From NCBI GenBank assembly GCA_977006965.1, contig OZ345385.1:1-64000 (forward strand): a stretch of 64,000 nt of DNA, in the 5' to 3' direction. The translations under genes and the position numbers were made by a program. The notes below the pieces were generated by a model, which worked only from the letters and a program-made list of their open reading frames with translations, did no database searches and was not told the origin of the DNA. Shown here piece after piece: positions 24,440 to 34,681 of this stretch (position 1 is the stretch's first letter; each line of letters opens with the position of its first letter). The stretch is from Phymatolithon calcareum (taxonomy: Eukaryota > Rhodophyta > Florideophyceae > Hapalidiales).

Positions 24440-25330
24440 TCGTCATCTCACAAAGCAATACATTCGTGCAGTCGAGGAAAGCGCGATGTGCACACCATGA
24501 ACAGCCTTGCGCTTATTCTCCATCACGGTTCAAAGGGCACACCTGCTGATCCTGTTCGTGCATTTGCACTGTACACTTTTCGAAGCGATGAACAACCTAT
24601 GTGATCTGCTGAAAATGGAGCTGGTGGGTTCAGCGAAGCTGTATAGTGGCGCCATCGAAATCGGTGACAATATTGCTGCCATTGTCAAATTTGGGAAATG
24701 CTTCGTTTTGGCGCTGACAGTGCTTCAGCAAATCCAGCTCGTGCTGCTCGACTATTCAAACGAGCAGTTGATGACGAAGGAATTGTAGATGCAATGTTAT
24801 ATCTTGCTCATTTGCTCAGGCGTGGAGCAGAAGGAGTACCGACAGACGCTCGTCGTTCGGTTGAGTTCTATTACTGTGAAATCGAGGAGGGACAACATAT
24901 TGGTGCATGAGCTTCCTGGCGCTATTACTCGAGCAAGGCGCTGAAGGTGTTCCGACAGATCCAATCCGCGCTGTTCATCTCCACACACAAGCCACTGATG
25001 CTATGTGGTGCCGGACAAATTGACCAAAACATGGAGTAGAAGGGGTACCGACAAATCATCTCGTGGTTTTTGAGCTACTTTAGCCAGTAGTTGATAACGA
25101 TAGAATCTTAGATGCAATTCTCAGGCTTGCTCATCTGCTTAAGAATGGAACTGAAGGGGTGTCAGTTGAAACTCGTTGTTCAATTAAAGTTTATACCGGT
25201 GCAATCTAGGCGAAAAACAGTGTTGGTGCAATGAACGACTTGCAATACTGCTCCAGCACGGCGCCGAAGGTATTCCGGCGGGGCCGATGCGCGCTATTCA
25301 ACTTTACACACGAGCAATTGATTAGGGTGC
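24440..25330 (+). pseudogene. Sel1-like repeat protein relic
   Basis: At least six Sel1-type units (TPR-like helical pairs of about 36 residues) can be read by moving between frames: LALILHHGSKGTPADPVRAF, AHLLRRGAEGVPTDARRSVE, LLLEQGAEGVPTDPIRAVHL, LAHLLKNGTEGVSVETR and LAILLQHGAEGIPAGPMRAI. The core G(A/T)EG(V/I)P recurs at regular spacing. Sel1 arrays are protein-interaction scaffolds in ER quality control and signalling proteins. The longest clean frame is 24,698-24,910; elsewhere several stops and at least four frameshifts break it. It may be the scaffold half of the gene whose NB-ARC-like piece lies 2 kb upstream. Confidence 0.75.
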
Positions 25331-25695
25331 AAATCCTTTAAGCGGTCATGTGTTCATCTCTCCGGACGATTAAAAGTCCATTCAAGATTAGTGGACGAAG
25401 TTTAAAAGGTCATATTTTGGACGTCAACGTGCGAAAAAGTACTAAATGTTCTTTAGTTGCTTAATGAAGCTCGTGAACTAGACTAGCGTCAATCTCTACT
25501 GTTCCCAAAAACCCTACAGTGTGATTTCACGTAAATAGCAAATATTCACTTTTCGCCGGAGATCTAGAATCTCGACCTTTATTCCACAACACTGTGGTAC
25601 AGATTTTAACTAAGCTTCTATTTTCAAGAGCACGCGCAGTATGCAGGCGACTCTGTATGTACAGCTCTACTGAAGGATTTCCAATAACAACGTCA
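25331..25695. other. No recognisable gene
   Basis: AT-rich sequence without frames of note. Confidence 0.5.
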
Positions 25696-27200
25696 TTATG
25701 CGCAAGAGCAGCAGCCGCGAACGTGTCTGCGCTGAGCTCCTAGCACATCTTGTCTAATATTGCCGTCCCTTTCCCGAACAGTTTTTTCGCAATATCCCTG
25801 CTCTATGCTACTTGCGTCTACAATTATTCCGACATTTGTTGCTCGACCGTCATGGCACTTCAGTGTCGACATCGTCCACATTGCCGGCACACCTAAGGTA
25901 TGAGTTTCACGGTCTTCCATGACTCACATTGTACTTCGATCTTCGCTCAAACACAAGGCATGAATTTGCATGCCAAAGTTCATATCGAAAATTTGTTCGA
26001 TATCCAGCTTCAATCGTAGCTTTGTTTCGGCACATAGAAAGGCTTCGGAATATGCATCGATACACTGGATAAGAAGCGCATCACAAACGCTGAGGATGGG
26101 GACTGTGACAGACCGCACATCTCAAGCTGACAGACCGCACATCTCAAGCTGAATTGTGTGGGCACTCTGGATGACGTTTATCCAGTATTCTTCTATGGTA
26201 TTATGCACGCCGTCCACCGCGACAGGGCTCCAGCTACTATGGCATATCACCTGAAAATCGTCGCGTAAAGCAACTATTCCTCCGACCTTCATTCGGGTAT
26301 AGTACATCCGAAAGAAATCCTTCTAGCTGAAACACATGGCCCATGGCCCACTGCTGCGTGAGGCTCTATTCAAGGTATCGAGACTGGATACTTCACAATA
26401 TTACTAATGGCGGCTAGTATACCTTCAGATATCAGCATATTTTCTACCGCTTTGTGCACGTATCTGTTTAGAATACGTGCATGCCGAAAGCTAGCACCAC
26501 TCTTTTCGATAGATAGTTTCATCGCTTGTTCAAGCGCAAGATTGTGTTCCGCCAGTCTGCCACGCTCTCAACTTGGTGTCACGTGTCTCTACCACAAAAT
26601 AAGGTGCATATCTGAAAGTCTAGATATGAGCTGCTTGGTAGCTCGCACGTCAGTAGCCCACAGACGTTTCAGGGATACTCGAATAATCCAGCTTCGCTTG
26701 CATACAGTACTCAATGCTTCGAGCTTTTCTCGCACGGTCAACGTGAAGCCAAGAATCCTTCGTCCCTCTACACTTTGCGCCAGCTTCTCGAAATACTGCA
26801 AGCTCGAGTTCACCACTGTTCTAAACCCTTGGCACTCATTCTTACTTTTCAACCTACGCTTTTCACGTGGTCATCTAGCTCACGCGCATTGAACCTTATG
26901 ACCCGATGAATAGAGCCATTTTTTCGATTATCTTGGGCGTGTTAGTTCCAGTAGCAGCCAAAGCCTCTTGCAGTCCAGCGCCGACATCCAAGACATCTCC
27001 AAATGTCTCCCAAGCGTCCATTGATGCGCGCACACCGTGTGCTGCGATATCAGCAGACTTAGCCCGATAATTTGATGTCTCTTGTTCAATGGACACCATG
27101 GGTCAAGCGTTCCGCTAAGTACGCTGGTATCGAGATACACGCCGTGTGGAAGAGGTGGCCAGATCACATGAAGTTTATGGATTATGTCTACGATCTTCAA
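25696..27200 (-). pseudogene. Decayed minus-strand coding region, unassigned
   Basis: Minus-strand frames at 27,200-26,928, 27,099-26,896, 26,852-26,589, 26,307-26,122, 26,118-25,924 and 25,920-25,696 have protein-like composition (VREKLEALSTVCKRSWIIRV and AAHGVRASMDAWETFGDVLD, for example) and follow one another in one direction, as an old gene with many frameshifts would. A competing 161-codon plus-strand frame (26,407-26,892) is Ser/Cys/Arg-rich and looks like an antisense shadow. No family was recognised. A 23-bp tandem duplication lies at about 26,107-26,151. Confidence 0.3.
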
Positions 27201-28209
27201 TTTGGCTGAACTACACTTCCACGAATAGCTTCAAGATTGGGAATCAAATGATGTACGTGAGCTGTGGGGCTTATCTTGACTTAACAATTGAGCGAGAAGA
27301 TGGATGATAGTGCCAAAGAGTATGCTATTTAAAGCCTTATACTGTACAATACCAGAATTGTGGCGCCAAGACCCTACTGCGAACAGACTGTGACTGGCTC
27401 AAAGTGTGTCAGTGCGTGAGCACGTCAGTATGAGTTGTGGTACCAATCAAAAAGAGCACAGAGGCAAGGTTAATAACATTGAGCGAAAAGAAACCCTGTG
27501 GATAATGCGGACGTCTTGTTAGATCTATGTCTAATTGTGTACCTGTACAGCACATCATCTGCTGCGCACTGTGCAGTACGAAAACGCAACGGCAAAGATG
27601 CCGAGGTTTTCCTACGGCCATTCAGCGGGTGCACAATCCGCCCTCTCTGCGGTCTTCTTAGTTTACGTCGTAGCGCCAGCAGGAGCGCACTGACCGCTTC
27701 CTCACACCCGAACGTATTCCTTGCCCACGTATATCTTCCCCGAGATCGTGCGGTTTCCTGCGTGTCCGTTTCCGGGCACAACGTGCTTCATGTCCTTATA
27801 TTGTTGTGCCCTTGTCAGTCCTGGCAGCTGAGCTGCGACACAGTCCTTGCACGTACGTACTTTAGATAGTCAGAATCACGATATATCGAAGCATGATCTG
27901 TACCGCTAGATAATGCAGTTGCATAGACTTTGGATCTACGAAGACTGGTTGGGAAATAATTCACGTCTGATATGTTTGTCCCCAATGGAGAACTTACTGC
28001 AGGAGCTGTAATTTACTGTGTATGATAGGACGAGCCCAGTGTATGGAGCTCGTGCCCTTGTGACACATGTGTTGAGAGTATGATGGTAATAGATCACTCG
28101 ACCAATACAAACCAAAGCTACACTGCCGGGTCATAAATGCTTGCCGCAAAATCCGATTCATCCCAATCTCAGTACGCAGCACTCACACCCGCTGATATCT
28201 CCGCACGTC
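27201..28209. other. No convincing gene
   Basis: A 103-codon minus-strand ATG frame (27,781-27,470), rich in Arg, overlaps a 123-codon plus-strand frame (27,498-27,869). Neither is recognisable. The 130 bases before 28,210 are the upstream region of the Uma2-type gene; its frame is open back to a TAG at about 28,080 but has no earlier ATG. Confidence 0.4.
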
Positions 28210-29076
28210 ATGGCCCAGAACAGAAAGGAGTCGGTCCCTGTACCATCATCCATACCCTCAACCCCACGACCCGCTCTCAGAGAAAATACCGATCAGTTTT
28301 GCGAAAGAGCCACCACATCGCCGCCGCATGCTGCCTCCCAGGACAGTCTCTGTCCCTTCGGTTCACTACACCTCAAGCAGTGTACTGTCGAAGACTATCT
28401 AGACTTATCTTTTCACGACGGCAAGTACGATCTGATTGACGGCCTGCTCGTAGCACACCCAATGACAGACGCGACACATGATTTGATTATACATTTTCTT
28501 TTGACCTTGTTCAATGAGCGAAAAAGGAGGTATGGATCCGATATTGTTGCTTTTTCGTCTCCTTGCGTATTCATACCATCTATCAGAAAGCCCACACGTC
28601 GCTTGCCAGATTTTTCTGTTGGTATGTCTCCCGTTCGCAGCAGCAAGGACATTTCCCCTCCAGCCGATCGCCCTCCAAAGCTGGTTGTGGAAGTTACTAG
28701 CACGAAAAGGAGTTCTGATATTTACCAAAAGAAAAACGACTACGCGAAGGCCGGTGTCAAATTCTACTGGATAATTGACAGACCCAAAGGTTCATCTGAG
28801 ACCCCAGCTGTACTCATTGGAAAGCTCGTCATGAAAAGCTACGAGTTCAAGGTATTGCGTGGAAGCAGTACAATTCAAAGTCTCCATTTTGGCACTGTCA
28901 CTGCCGCGCAGCTATTAAGTCCTCCAGAAGCTGCCAGAATCGTCCAGCAGAACGTGGCAGAAGAGAAGCGTGCACTTCAGGGCGCGGAGAAAAAGGCGCA
29001 GCTGGCGGACAGGAAAAGAAGTAGGTCACATGCAAAACTCAGAAAACCCAAAAAAACTAGAGGAGGTAGGAATTAA
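28210..29076 (+). CDS. Uma2-family (DUF820) PD-(D/E)xK nuclease-like protein
   Basis: This 288-residue product has an uninterrupted frame from an ATG at 28,210; the frame is open further 5' but only through non-ATG codons. After a Ser/Pro-rich N-terminal ~55 residues comes a Uma2 fold: VEDYLDLSFHDGKYDLIDG (about 60-78), a conserved THD (His 90), RRLPDFSV (catalytic-type Asp 134), KLVVEVTS (Glu 161), then IYQKKNDYAKAGVKFYWIID (Lys 174/175). Uma2 proteins are small restriction-endonuclease-fold proteins hugely expanded in cyanobacteria; their physiological role is unclear. The C-terminal 40 residues are a charged coil ending in a strongly basic RKPKKTRGGRN, which echoes the coiled tails of cyanobacterial members and could serve as a nuclear signal. 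Gene transfer from a cyanobacterium or plastid ancestor is the likely origin (inference). Confidence 0.85.
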   Translation: MAQNRKESVPVPSSIPSTPRPALRENTDQFCERATTSPPHAASQDSLCPFGSLHLKQCTVEDYLDLSFHDGKYDLIDGLLVAHPMTDATHDLIIHFLLTLFNERKRRYGSDIVAFSSPCVFIPSIRKPTRRLPDFSVGMSPVRSSKDISPPADRPPKLVVEVTSTKRSSDIYQKKNDYAKAGVKFYWIIDRPKGSSETPAVLIGKLVMKSYEFKVLRGSSTIQSLHFGTVTAAQLLSPPEAARIVQQNVAEEKRALQGAEKKAQLADRKRSRSHAKLRKPKKTRGGRN

Positions 29077-29266
29077 TCTAAGTGACAGCAGTTCGTCCGG
29101 ATCACCTTCGTCCCAGCGTACAAAGGCAAACTAAGTAGAGCATTCAATACAGCTCCGGAAACCCCGCAGTAAATTTCCAAGGTACCGCCCTTCCTATCGC
29201 AGGGCCGTAACATTTTTTTGCTTCAACGTGAGGCCAATCCTTAGCAGAGCAAGTGTAGTCCTACCC
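29077..29266. other. 3' flank of the Uma2 ORF
   Basis: Short non-coding spacer; no polyadenylation signal could be assigned with confidence. Confidence 0.4.
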
Positions 29267-29665
29267 CTAAGAAGATTTCGTATGCACTGTCTCTCCTTTC
29301 ACTTCTTCCTCCGTTATCAGAATTCTCTCCCCGGTCTCGCCCTCGCTATCTCCAACCCGCTTATATATCTCTATTCCCGCTTCCTCCGCCACCGCCATTT
29401 TTAGCCGAAAGTCCAGCTGCACCAGCACCATCCTGGTTTTGCGCTCCATATTGTCCCTCATCTGCGCATTTCCCCCACTGATGCGAGTTGGGGCCGCCCA
29501 GGTCCAAAGCCCACCGTCCAAGCGCCGCCTGGGCAAGCGCTGTACACCCAGAAAAGGCTCTGCCCAGCAGTATTCACACTTGCGCATTGTTTGCCATTTC
29601 AACCCCATTCGTTCTGTGCCCGGAACGTTTTTTTCTAGATACGAGTTCAGTGAAATGAGTTCCAC
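29267..29665 (-). CDS. Unassigned 132-codon frame, protein-like
   Basis: The frame has no ATG at its 5' end (GTG at 29,665); an internal ATG lies 20 codons in. The sequence looks genuinely coding: a Trp/Cys-containing middle (WQTMRKCEYCWAEPFLG, then GGLWTWAAPTRISGG) and an amphipathic charged end (KMAVAEEAGIEIYKRVGD, ending EEEVKGETVHTKSS). It could be an exon of a gene extending past 29,665, where I find no clear continuation. No family was recognised. Confidence 0.35.
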   Translation of the reverse strand: MELISLNSYLEKNVPGTERMGLKWQTMRKCEYCWAEPFLGVQRLPRRRLDGGLWTWAAPTRISGGNAQMRDNMERKTRMVLVQLDFRLKMAVAEEAGIEIYKRVGDSEGETGERILITEEEVKGETVHTKSS

Positions 29666-31132
29666 GAATTTATGCAGGAACGTTTATGGTGCGGCCGGCA
29701 AGCCCTCAGGTCTAAGATCTACAAAGTAGGAGATATTGTTCTTGTTCTTACACTAGTGTAGTTCACTGCCACATCGGTGAGCTGAAATGAATGGGAGTCG
29801 GGGGGAATAAAAATGTATTCGCCATCCATCACAAGCAACGTGCCTAGGCGCTATAAGACTACTGAGATCAGCTGGTGGAGGACGCACTTAAAGGGCAGTG
29901 CTGATTCGAATTTCCGGCTCATCGCCCGTTGATAGAATTCGATGGCCTTACATAAGAGCCAGGGGAGTATTCACGGTGGTTGATGTTTTATGAGCTGTTA
30001 GTTGCCCACAATAGACAGCATTTAGCACTGTGAAGGTATGGAGGGGAAACAGTACTTATCGATCTGAGGTCAATTGCTTAGGCGTGCATGTCCTTCAGCG
30101 AAGGGATTTTAGTGCTGCACATTCATGATGGGAGGCCGTTTGCACGGAGAGTTGCGGTCAAAGGTGCTGAGATATTCTCATAGACACATTTTCTGGGGTC
30201 ACAGGAGACATGGGTGTCCTACCGCCAACACAATGGTTGACAAGACGATGGTATGCCATTGCGGGATCATAGCCTAAACTCCAGGGCGGGGGTTTACCTT
30301 TCTGTCCTTTTCTCCTGTTTCCACTGAGTCTCTCCAGATGTGGCTCTATTCTACTTGTTCTTGTCCCTGCGGCGTTCTGCTGCATTGAGCGTGGGGCTCC
30401 AAGTACATAAAGACATACAACAACTAACGTCGTCTTTTCCATACGTTCGTAGGACAGTAGGGGCTCTGAATAAGACAGACCGATCACTGGAAATATTCAT
30501 AAACTACTTCGACGCGTTTAATTATTGCAGTAAAATGAGTTATCGATAGGGTTCACAATTGAAATTGAAAAACAGAAAAGAGTTGTGCCTAAAGTTCGAA
30601 GAAAATAGAAATTACGCAACTGTCATCTGTGCAATATATTTACGTTTGAATTTGCACGTAGGCACCGCTCCATTACGAAGTCCGCCAACGAACATCCTTC
30701 CCTGTTCATTTTATCTTTACAACCAAGCGCTAGACGGTAGAATACCCAGAAATCTGCGCTCAGTTGGAACGCAGGCAAAGGTAGAACGTCTCCAGTCCAC
30801 TACGGCGAATAATTGTTTCTGCTTCCTCATCAGTCAAATCGAATAGTGATTCGCTGTTCTCATCAATCCACCAGCGTCACTATCGCTCAGCTTATGTCTC
30901 TGAGTGCAAGCATTTTGGCCATTGCTGGAATCTCAAACACGAAGTGTATCTAATTCAGCCGTGTGAGTTGAAAAAAATGCATTGTCATCATAGGATCATC
31001 ATGGGATAATCATGATCTCATGATGACGATGCTATTTTTTGATTCACAGGGCTGAGTTTGAAACATTCTTGACTGCTTGAGAATCCTCGAAACGATTTGT
31101 CAGCGGTCGTTCATGTGTTCCTGTGTAGTGCA
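29666..31132. other. No convincing gene
   Basis: A 109-codon minus-strand frame (30,487-30,158) is the longest; it is basic with one hydrophobic patch and no known domain. Near 30,985-31,025 is a small imperfect repeat of ATCATGGG/ATCATGAT type. Nothing else was found. Confidence 0.45.
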
Positions 31133-31723
31133 ATGGGGGACGGAGAAACACCACACAGGAGGGAAAGCTTGACAACAAAACCACCAAAGATAAGAAGAGC
31201 GCAACTCGGAGAGCACTTCGCACAGAGGCTTATACGAGGGAAGGACGAAATCGAGAAGGAAGAAAATTACGCTGGAAAAGAAGGGGACATACAGCAAGCA
31301 GAGATGGATATCCGCTATCTGCAGGAGCATGAGCTCCTAAGAGGCAGTACCGAGCGAGCCGTACGAGGGCTGGTGACCCACAAACACGAGAGCCACCGCC
31401 GACGACAGGAATGGATTGAAAAGGAAGAAGAAAAAGAGAGAAAAATTACCGTGGACACTAAGGAGAAAGTAAGCCCTGTACTCCAAATTCGATCCAGGAA
31501 ACACCGACTCCTAGCAGTTAAGTGGTTCTTCGGCCGCTTCCCACCACGAAGAGCAGAGTCGTACGTTGAACATTTCAACGAGGTCGCAGAAGAGAATCTG
31601 AAAACTCTACAACGAAATTTGACAAGTCCAAGAGCAGAAGAATCTTGGGAAAAAGGGACGAAAACGGCGATTGACAAACTTTTAGCACTGGAAATCCATA
31701 TGTTAGAAGAAATGATAGTGTAA
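31133..31723 (+). mobile_element. Detached LINE C-terminal domain (5'-truncated LINE end)
   Basis: This ATG frame encodes a highly charged protein of about 196 residues. Its C-terminal part (RKHRLLAVKWFFGRFPPRR, then a coil with LKTLQRNL, ending AIDKLLALEIHMLEE) matches the C-terminus of the LINE proteins elsewhere in this window: the GRFPP block and the final alpha-helical Leu/Asp motif occur in LINE-A, LINE-B and LINE-C. No reverse transcriptase precedes it. A 5'-truncated LINE copy that kept only the end of its second ORF is the simplest reading; a host gene derived from it is the alternative, because the frame is intact. Confidence 0.6.
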
Positions 31724-32910
31724 TGTGATCTGATTGGGTAATGAGATGGCAGTATCAACGGGAAGCTGCTCTGGTGTTGGTGAATACCGGCGTTGAGGGC
31801 TTCTAAAATAAAAATCTACAATTTCCCCCCTTGACAACAAAAGTAACGACGCCAAATCAAGTCTTACGGACAGATAAAATCAACACGGCGTCGTTCTCCG
31901 GGGTGAACTTGATTTGAACGACGAGCAAGGACCGGTGTACTAGAAAGGAACATAGAAGTTATACACGCTTAACTCCACCCTGGCTTGAGCGGCGAGTGGT
32001 CTTGTACAAGGAATGGTAGAGGTGACTTTAAATTCGCGGATGTAAGGGAAGTGCAGATGGGAGCCCTTGTGATGCGACCCGAGCAGTAAAGCCGAAATCC
32101 AAAAAGTTTCCGCCTTCCTTGACTCGGAGGAAAGAACAAGCTATCTATATACCACTCTAGCGTGACCAGAAACATTAATTAAATATACATGAAACACGAT
32201 TACCTTATGGCCGGATAGATCACCTACTACGGCTAGCATGCATCACGAGATCAGAGTGCAGGCGTAGCGTCGCGGGAGAAAGAGCGCCAGATCGAGAATC
32301 AACAGATGCCATAGCCCTCATATAGATTGAGTTATCTTACACGTCTTCACCTCAGCCAGAAGACATTAATTGACAGAATGTTCGCGAGTTACGTAACAGC
32401 GCCGTGGTCCACTCGCCCCTCCGGGTCCAGCCGCCCGGTCCCCATGCCCTACAAATATTTCGAAACGTGTTCTGACATGGACACAAACTAATATGGCATG
32501 CCTCCTACCGCCGCCACCACCACCTTGCCCAATGTGGGCTCTCGACCGCCAGCCTGCCTACTTCGGAGCATCGCGCCTTCCGCTGCTGCCCGTCTTAAAT
32601 GAAATTCAATGTGTGCGCCCCGCCGCATATTTCGTTGTGAACATAGCGCCTTTCCCCACCGCCCGCCGTACACGGAATTCAATGCGTGCCGCGTGCCGCC
32701 TGTGTTGTTTTGAGCATTGCGCCTGCAGCCGGCGCATCTACTTAGAGCTCTCCTCAATCGTTACTTTTATTTAAGCCCCAGGTGGTTAAAGGGGTGCACT
32801 TCTCCCCCAACTATCTCTATGTTCTACGTCCATGCCCGCGGGTTACACCTCCAACTCTATCCTACTGCCGGCCATTTTTTGTTGAGATCAAAGCGCAACT
32901 CCCGAGAGAA
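31724..32910. other. Spacer; GC-rich degenerate repeat at about 32,490-32,760
   Basis: Nothing coding was recognised. At 32,490-32,760 a GC-rich stretch contains related blocks (GAATTCAATGCGTGC / GAAATTCAATGTGTGC and GCGCCTTCC / GCGCCTTTCC) about 85-110 bp apart. The interval 32,770-32,910 is the likely upstream region of the TEX261 gene. Confidence 0.45.
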
Positions 32911-33590
32911 ATGCATTTGCCGTCGTTGTTTGTCGTGGTGGCTTATGCATCGGCCTATATGCTGTTGCTATTCGGTGCAATATGCTTGGCCTGCGGTCTA
33001 TACTATCTTGTGGAGCTTGCCGAGGAGTACACTCGATTCAAGAAGCGTTTAATCTACAATGCTGTTCTCGGCGAGCTTATTCTTCATGTTCTACTCTGGG
33101 CTTACGAACGCATGTGGTTCGTCCCCAACCTGCTTGGATTTATCGCCCACGTTTCGTATCTCCTCCTACTTCGTTCGTTTCCATACATTGAGCCATCATC
33201 TATGCCATTTGTATCATCGTGTCTTCTGTTCGCATGGTCAAACATTGTCTGGTACCATTGTTTTCACCGGAACCCGGAGTTCTTATACCAATATCGTGTT
33301 GGTCCCGTCGCGTCGCTCTTTCATTCTACTTTTTATGCGTCTGGCTTGTCCCCCTCGGATTTTTCGTGTCCCTCACAGTCAACGACTCCGTCCTGCCAAG
33401 CTCCAATGCAATGCGGTACTCCAGTGGATCAGCGCCCGGCGTAATGTTGGCTGATGGAAAGAAGCGAAAATCGCAAAATATTTTCCTGGTTGGGTTTCGA
33501 AATGCCTGGATTACAGCCAAGGAGGCCGTTGGCCTCGGCGATGGAAGCGGAGATATACTATCTTCAGCACATTCTTCGCGCCTGCGTTAA
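32911..33590 (+). pseudogene. TEX261: TEX261/SVP26-family ER-Golgi membrane protein, one frameshift
   Basis: From the ATG at 32,911 the frame gives MHLPSLFVVVAYASAYMLLL, the hallmark GLYYLVELAEEYT and hydrophobic segments including YLLLLRSFPYIE. Near 33,300 the frame must shift by one base; the other frame then supplies FYFLCVWLVPLGFFVSLTVN, DSVLPSS and a basic C-terminal tail with FLVGFRNAWITAKEAVGL. The order and total length (about 226 residues) match TEX261/SVP26 proteins (about 200 residues, multi-pass), which help sort membrane cargo between ER and Golgi. Everything except the shift is well preserved, so a sequencing indel or a very recent pseudogene are both possible. It is convergent with the M20 gene about 100 bp downstream. 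Confidence 0.85.
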
Positions 33591-33691
33591 GTGGTTCTCA
33601 AACGTAAAACCAAGACTTATGACAGCTTTGAGCACAAGATCGCGCCTTCTGTACAACACGCAAATTTATGGTTTCACCAACTACAATATAA

Positions 33692-34681
33692 CTATTGGTC
33701 CAGCTCTAGAACTTCCTCCACAATATTCACATACGTCGACGGTAGGGCTTCAAGCTCTGCCTTATCGATGCTCTCCTTATTTGTATGCCCCATTTCAATT
33801 GACCTTGATCCAAAAAGGATTGCCCTTTTGTACCCTCTTGCGAAATGTGCCACGTCGGTATTGTAAGAGACTTGTATCGGGCCCAATTTCTTCGCAGCCT
33901 TGAGCGGCATAAAAAATGAAACCGGATTATTTTCAGTGAGCACCTCCAAGGAACTGCCTTCAAACTTGCTCAGAGTTTGTTCTAAAAATCTCCAGAACTT
34001 GCCTCGGCTCCCCTATCAAACGGAACATGATTGTTGCAGCCGCTTGCTGACCTTGCTCTCGGTAGGTTCTCCATTGATAAGCGTGATCGAATTCGTAAAC
34101 TCAAATTGTGAAGACGCCGCTCGATTACCAGCATGGTCCGTTTCTTCGCCAGTGACAAACATAGCCGCCACTCGACGGTCTCCTAATTGGGATACGGCGA
34201 TCATCATCGCTGCCATAATTCCTCGTGGATCAACAGTGCCGCGTCCCACTAGACGACCATTCGTTCCGCTCAGGTCCAGCGTTGGTCCGCCAGGAACAAC
34301 ATCGAAATGCGTAGAAAGCACTACTCGGACATCTGCTACGCTTGCGCCTTTTGCTAGCGCCAACAAGTTGTGTCTATCACCTGCGGGCATGGGATAAAGC
34401 GATGCGGACATGTTCCGCACGCGCAACCATAGCAGCGCGTAATGTACCGCGTCCTCCTCTTTAAGCGGAACCAACATCCACGTTAAACTTGTCACATCAC
34501 TCGGATACACGGTACGTGTTTGTGGGAAGAACTGAGGGGGTGATGCGGCTGGAAACTCATCGAGCAGCCAGGTGGATAACCGTGTCCATCACAGGGCGAG
34601 ATACGCCACTACGGCTCCGAGCAGCGACCACACCAGGGAGATCGTCGCTATCCGCATCGTTGGCGTTCTTGGGCTTCCCAT
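33692..34681 (-). pseudogene. M20-family peptidase (CPS1-like) pseudogene with internal deletion
   Basis: An ATG at about 34,681 starts an N-terminus with one hydrophobic segment (ISLVWSLLGAVVAYLAL), a signal-anchor as in vacuolar carboxypeptidase S. An in-frame TGA follows at 34,589-34,591. The catalytic domain holds the zinc ligands and active-site residues of M20 enzymes: STHFDVVPGG, GRGTVDPRG, VTGEETDHAG and LINGEPTE. After GEPTESK the sequence jumps to AATIMFRLIGEP in another frame, so roughly 90-100 codons of the dimerisation/lid domain are missing at about 34,040-34,060. The C-terminus resumes after a further shift (FEGSSLEVLTENNPVSFF, YNTDVAHFARGYK, FGSRSIEMGHTNKE). Family members are about 400-550 residues. 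Deletion, stop and frameshifts make it non-functional. Confidence 0.85.

Noticed and set aside
26407-26892. 161-codon plus-strand ORF
   Set aside because: Ser/Cys/Arg-rich composition and overlap with more protein-like minus-strand frames suggest an antisense shadow.
28141-28209. Earlier start of the Uma2 ORF
   Set aside because: The frame is open but begins at TTG; the first ATG is at 28,210 and eukaryotic initiation there is more likely.
33454-33903. Plus-strand ORFs at 33,454-33,903
   Set aside because: They are antisense to the well-supported C-terminus of the M20 peptidase and, at their left end, an alternative frame of TEX261.
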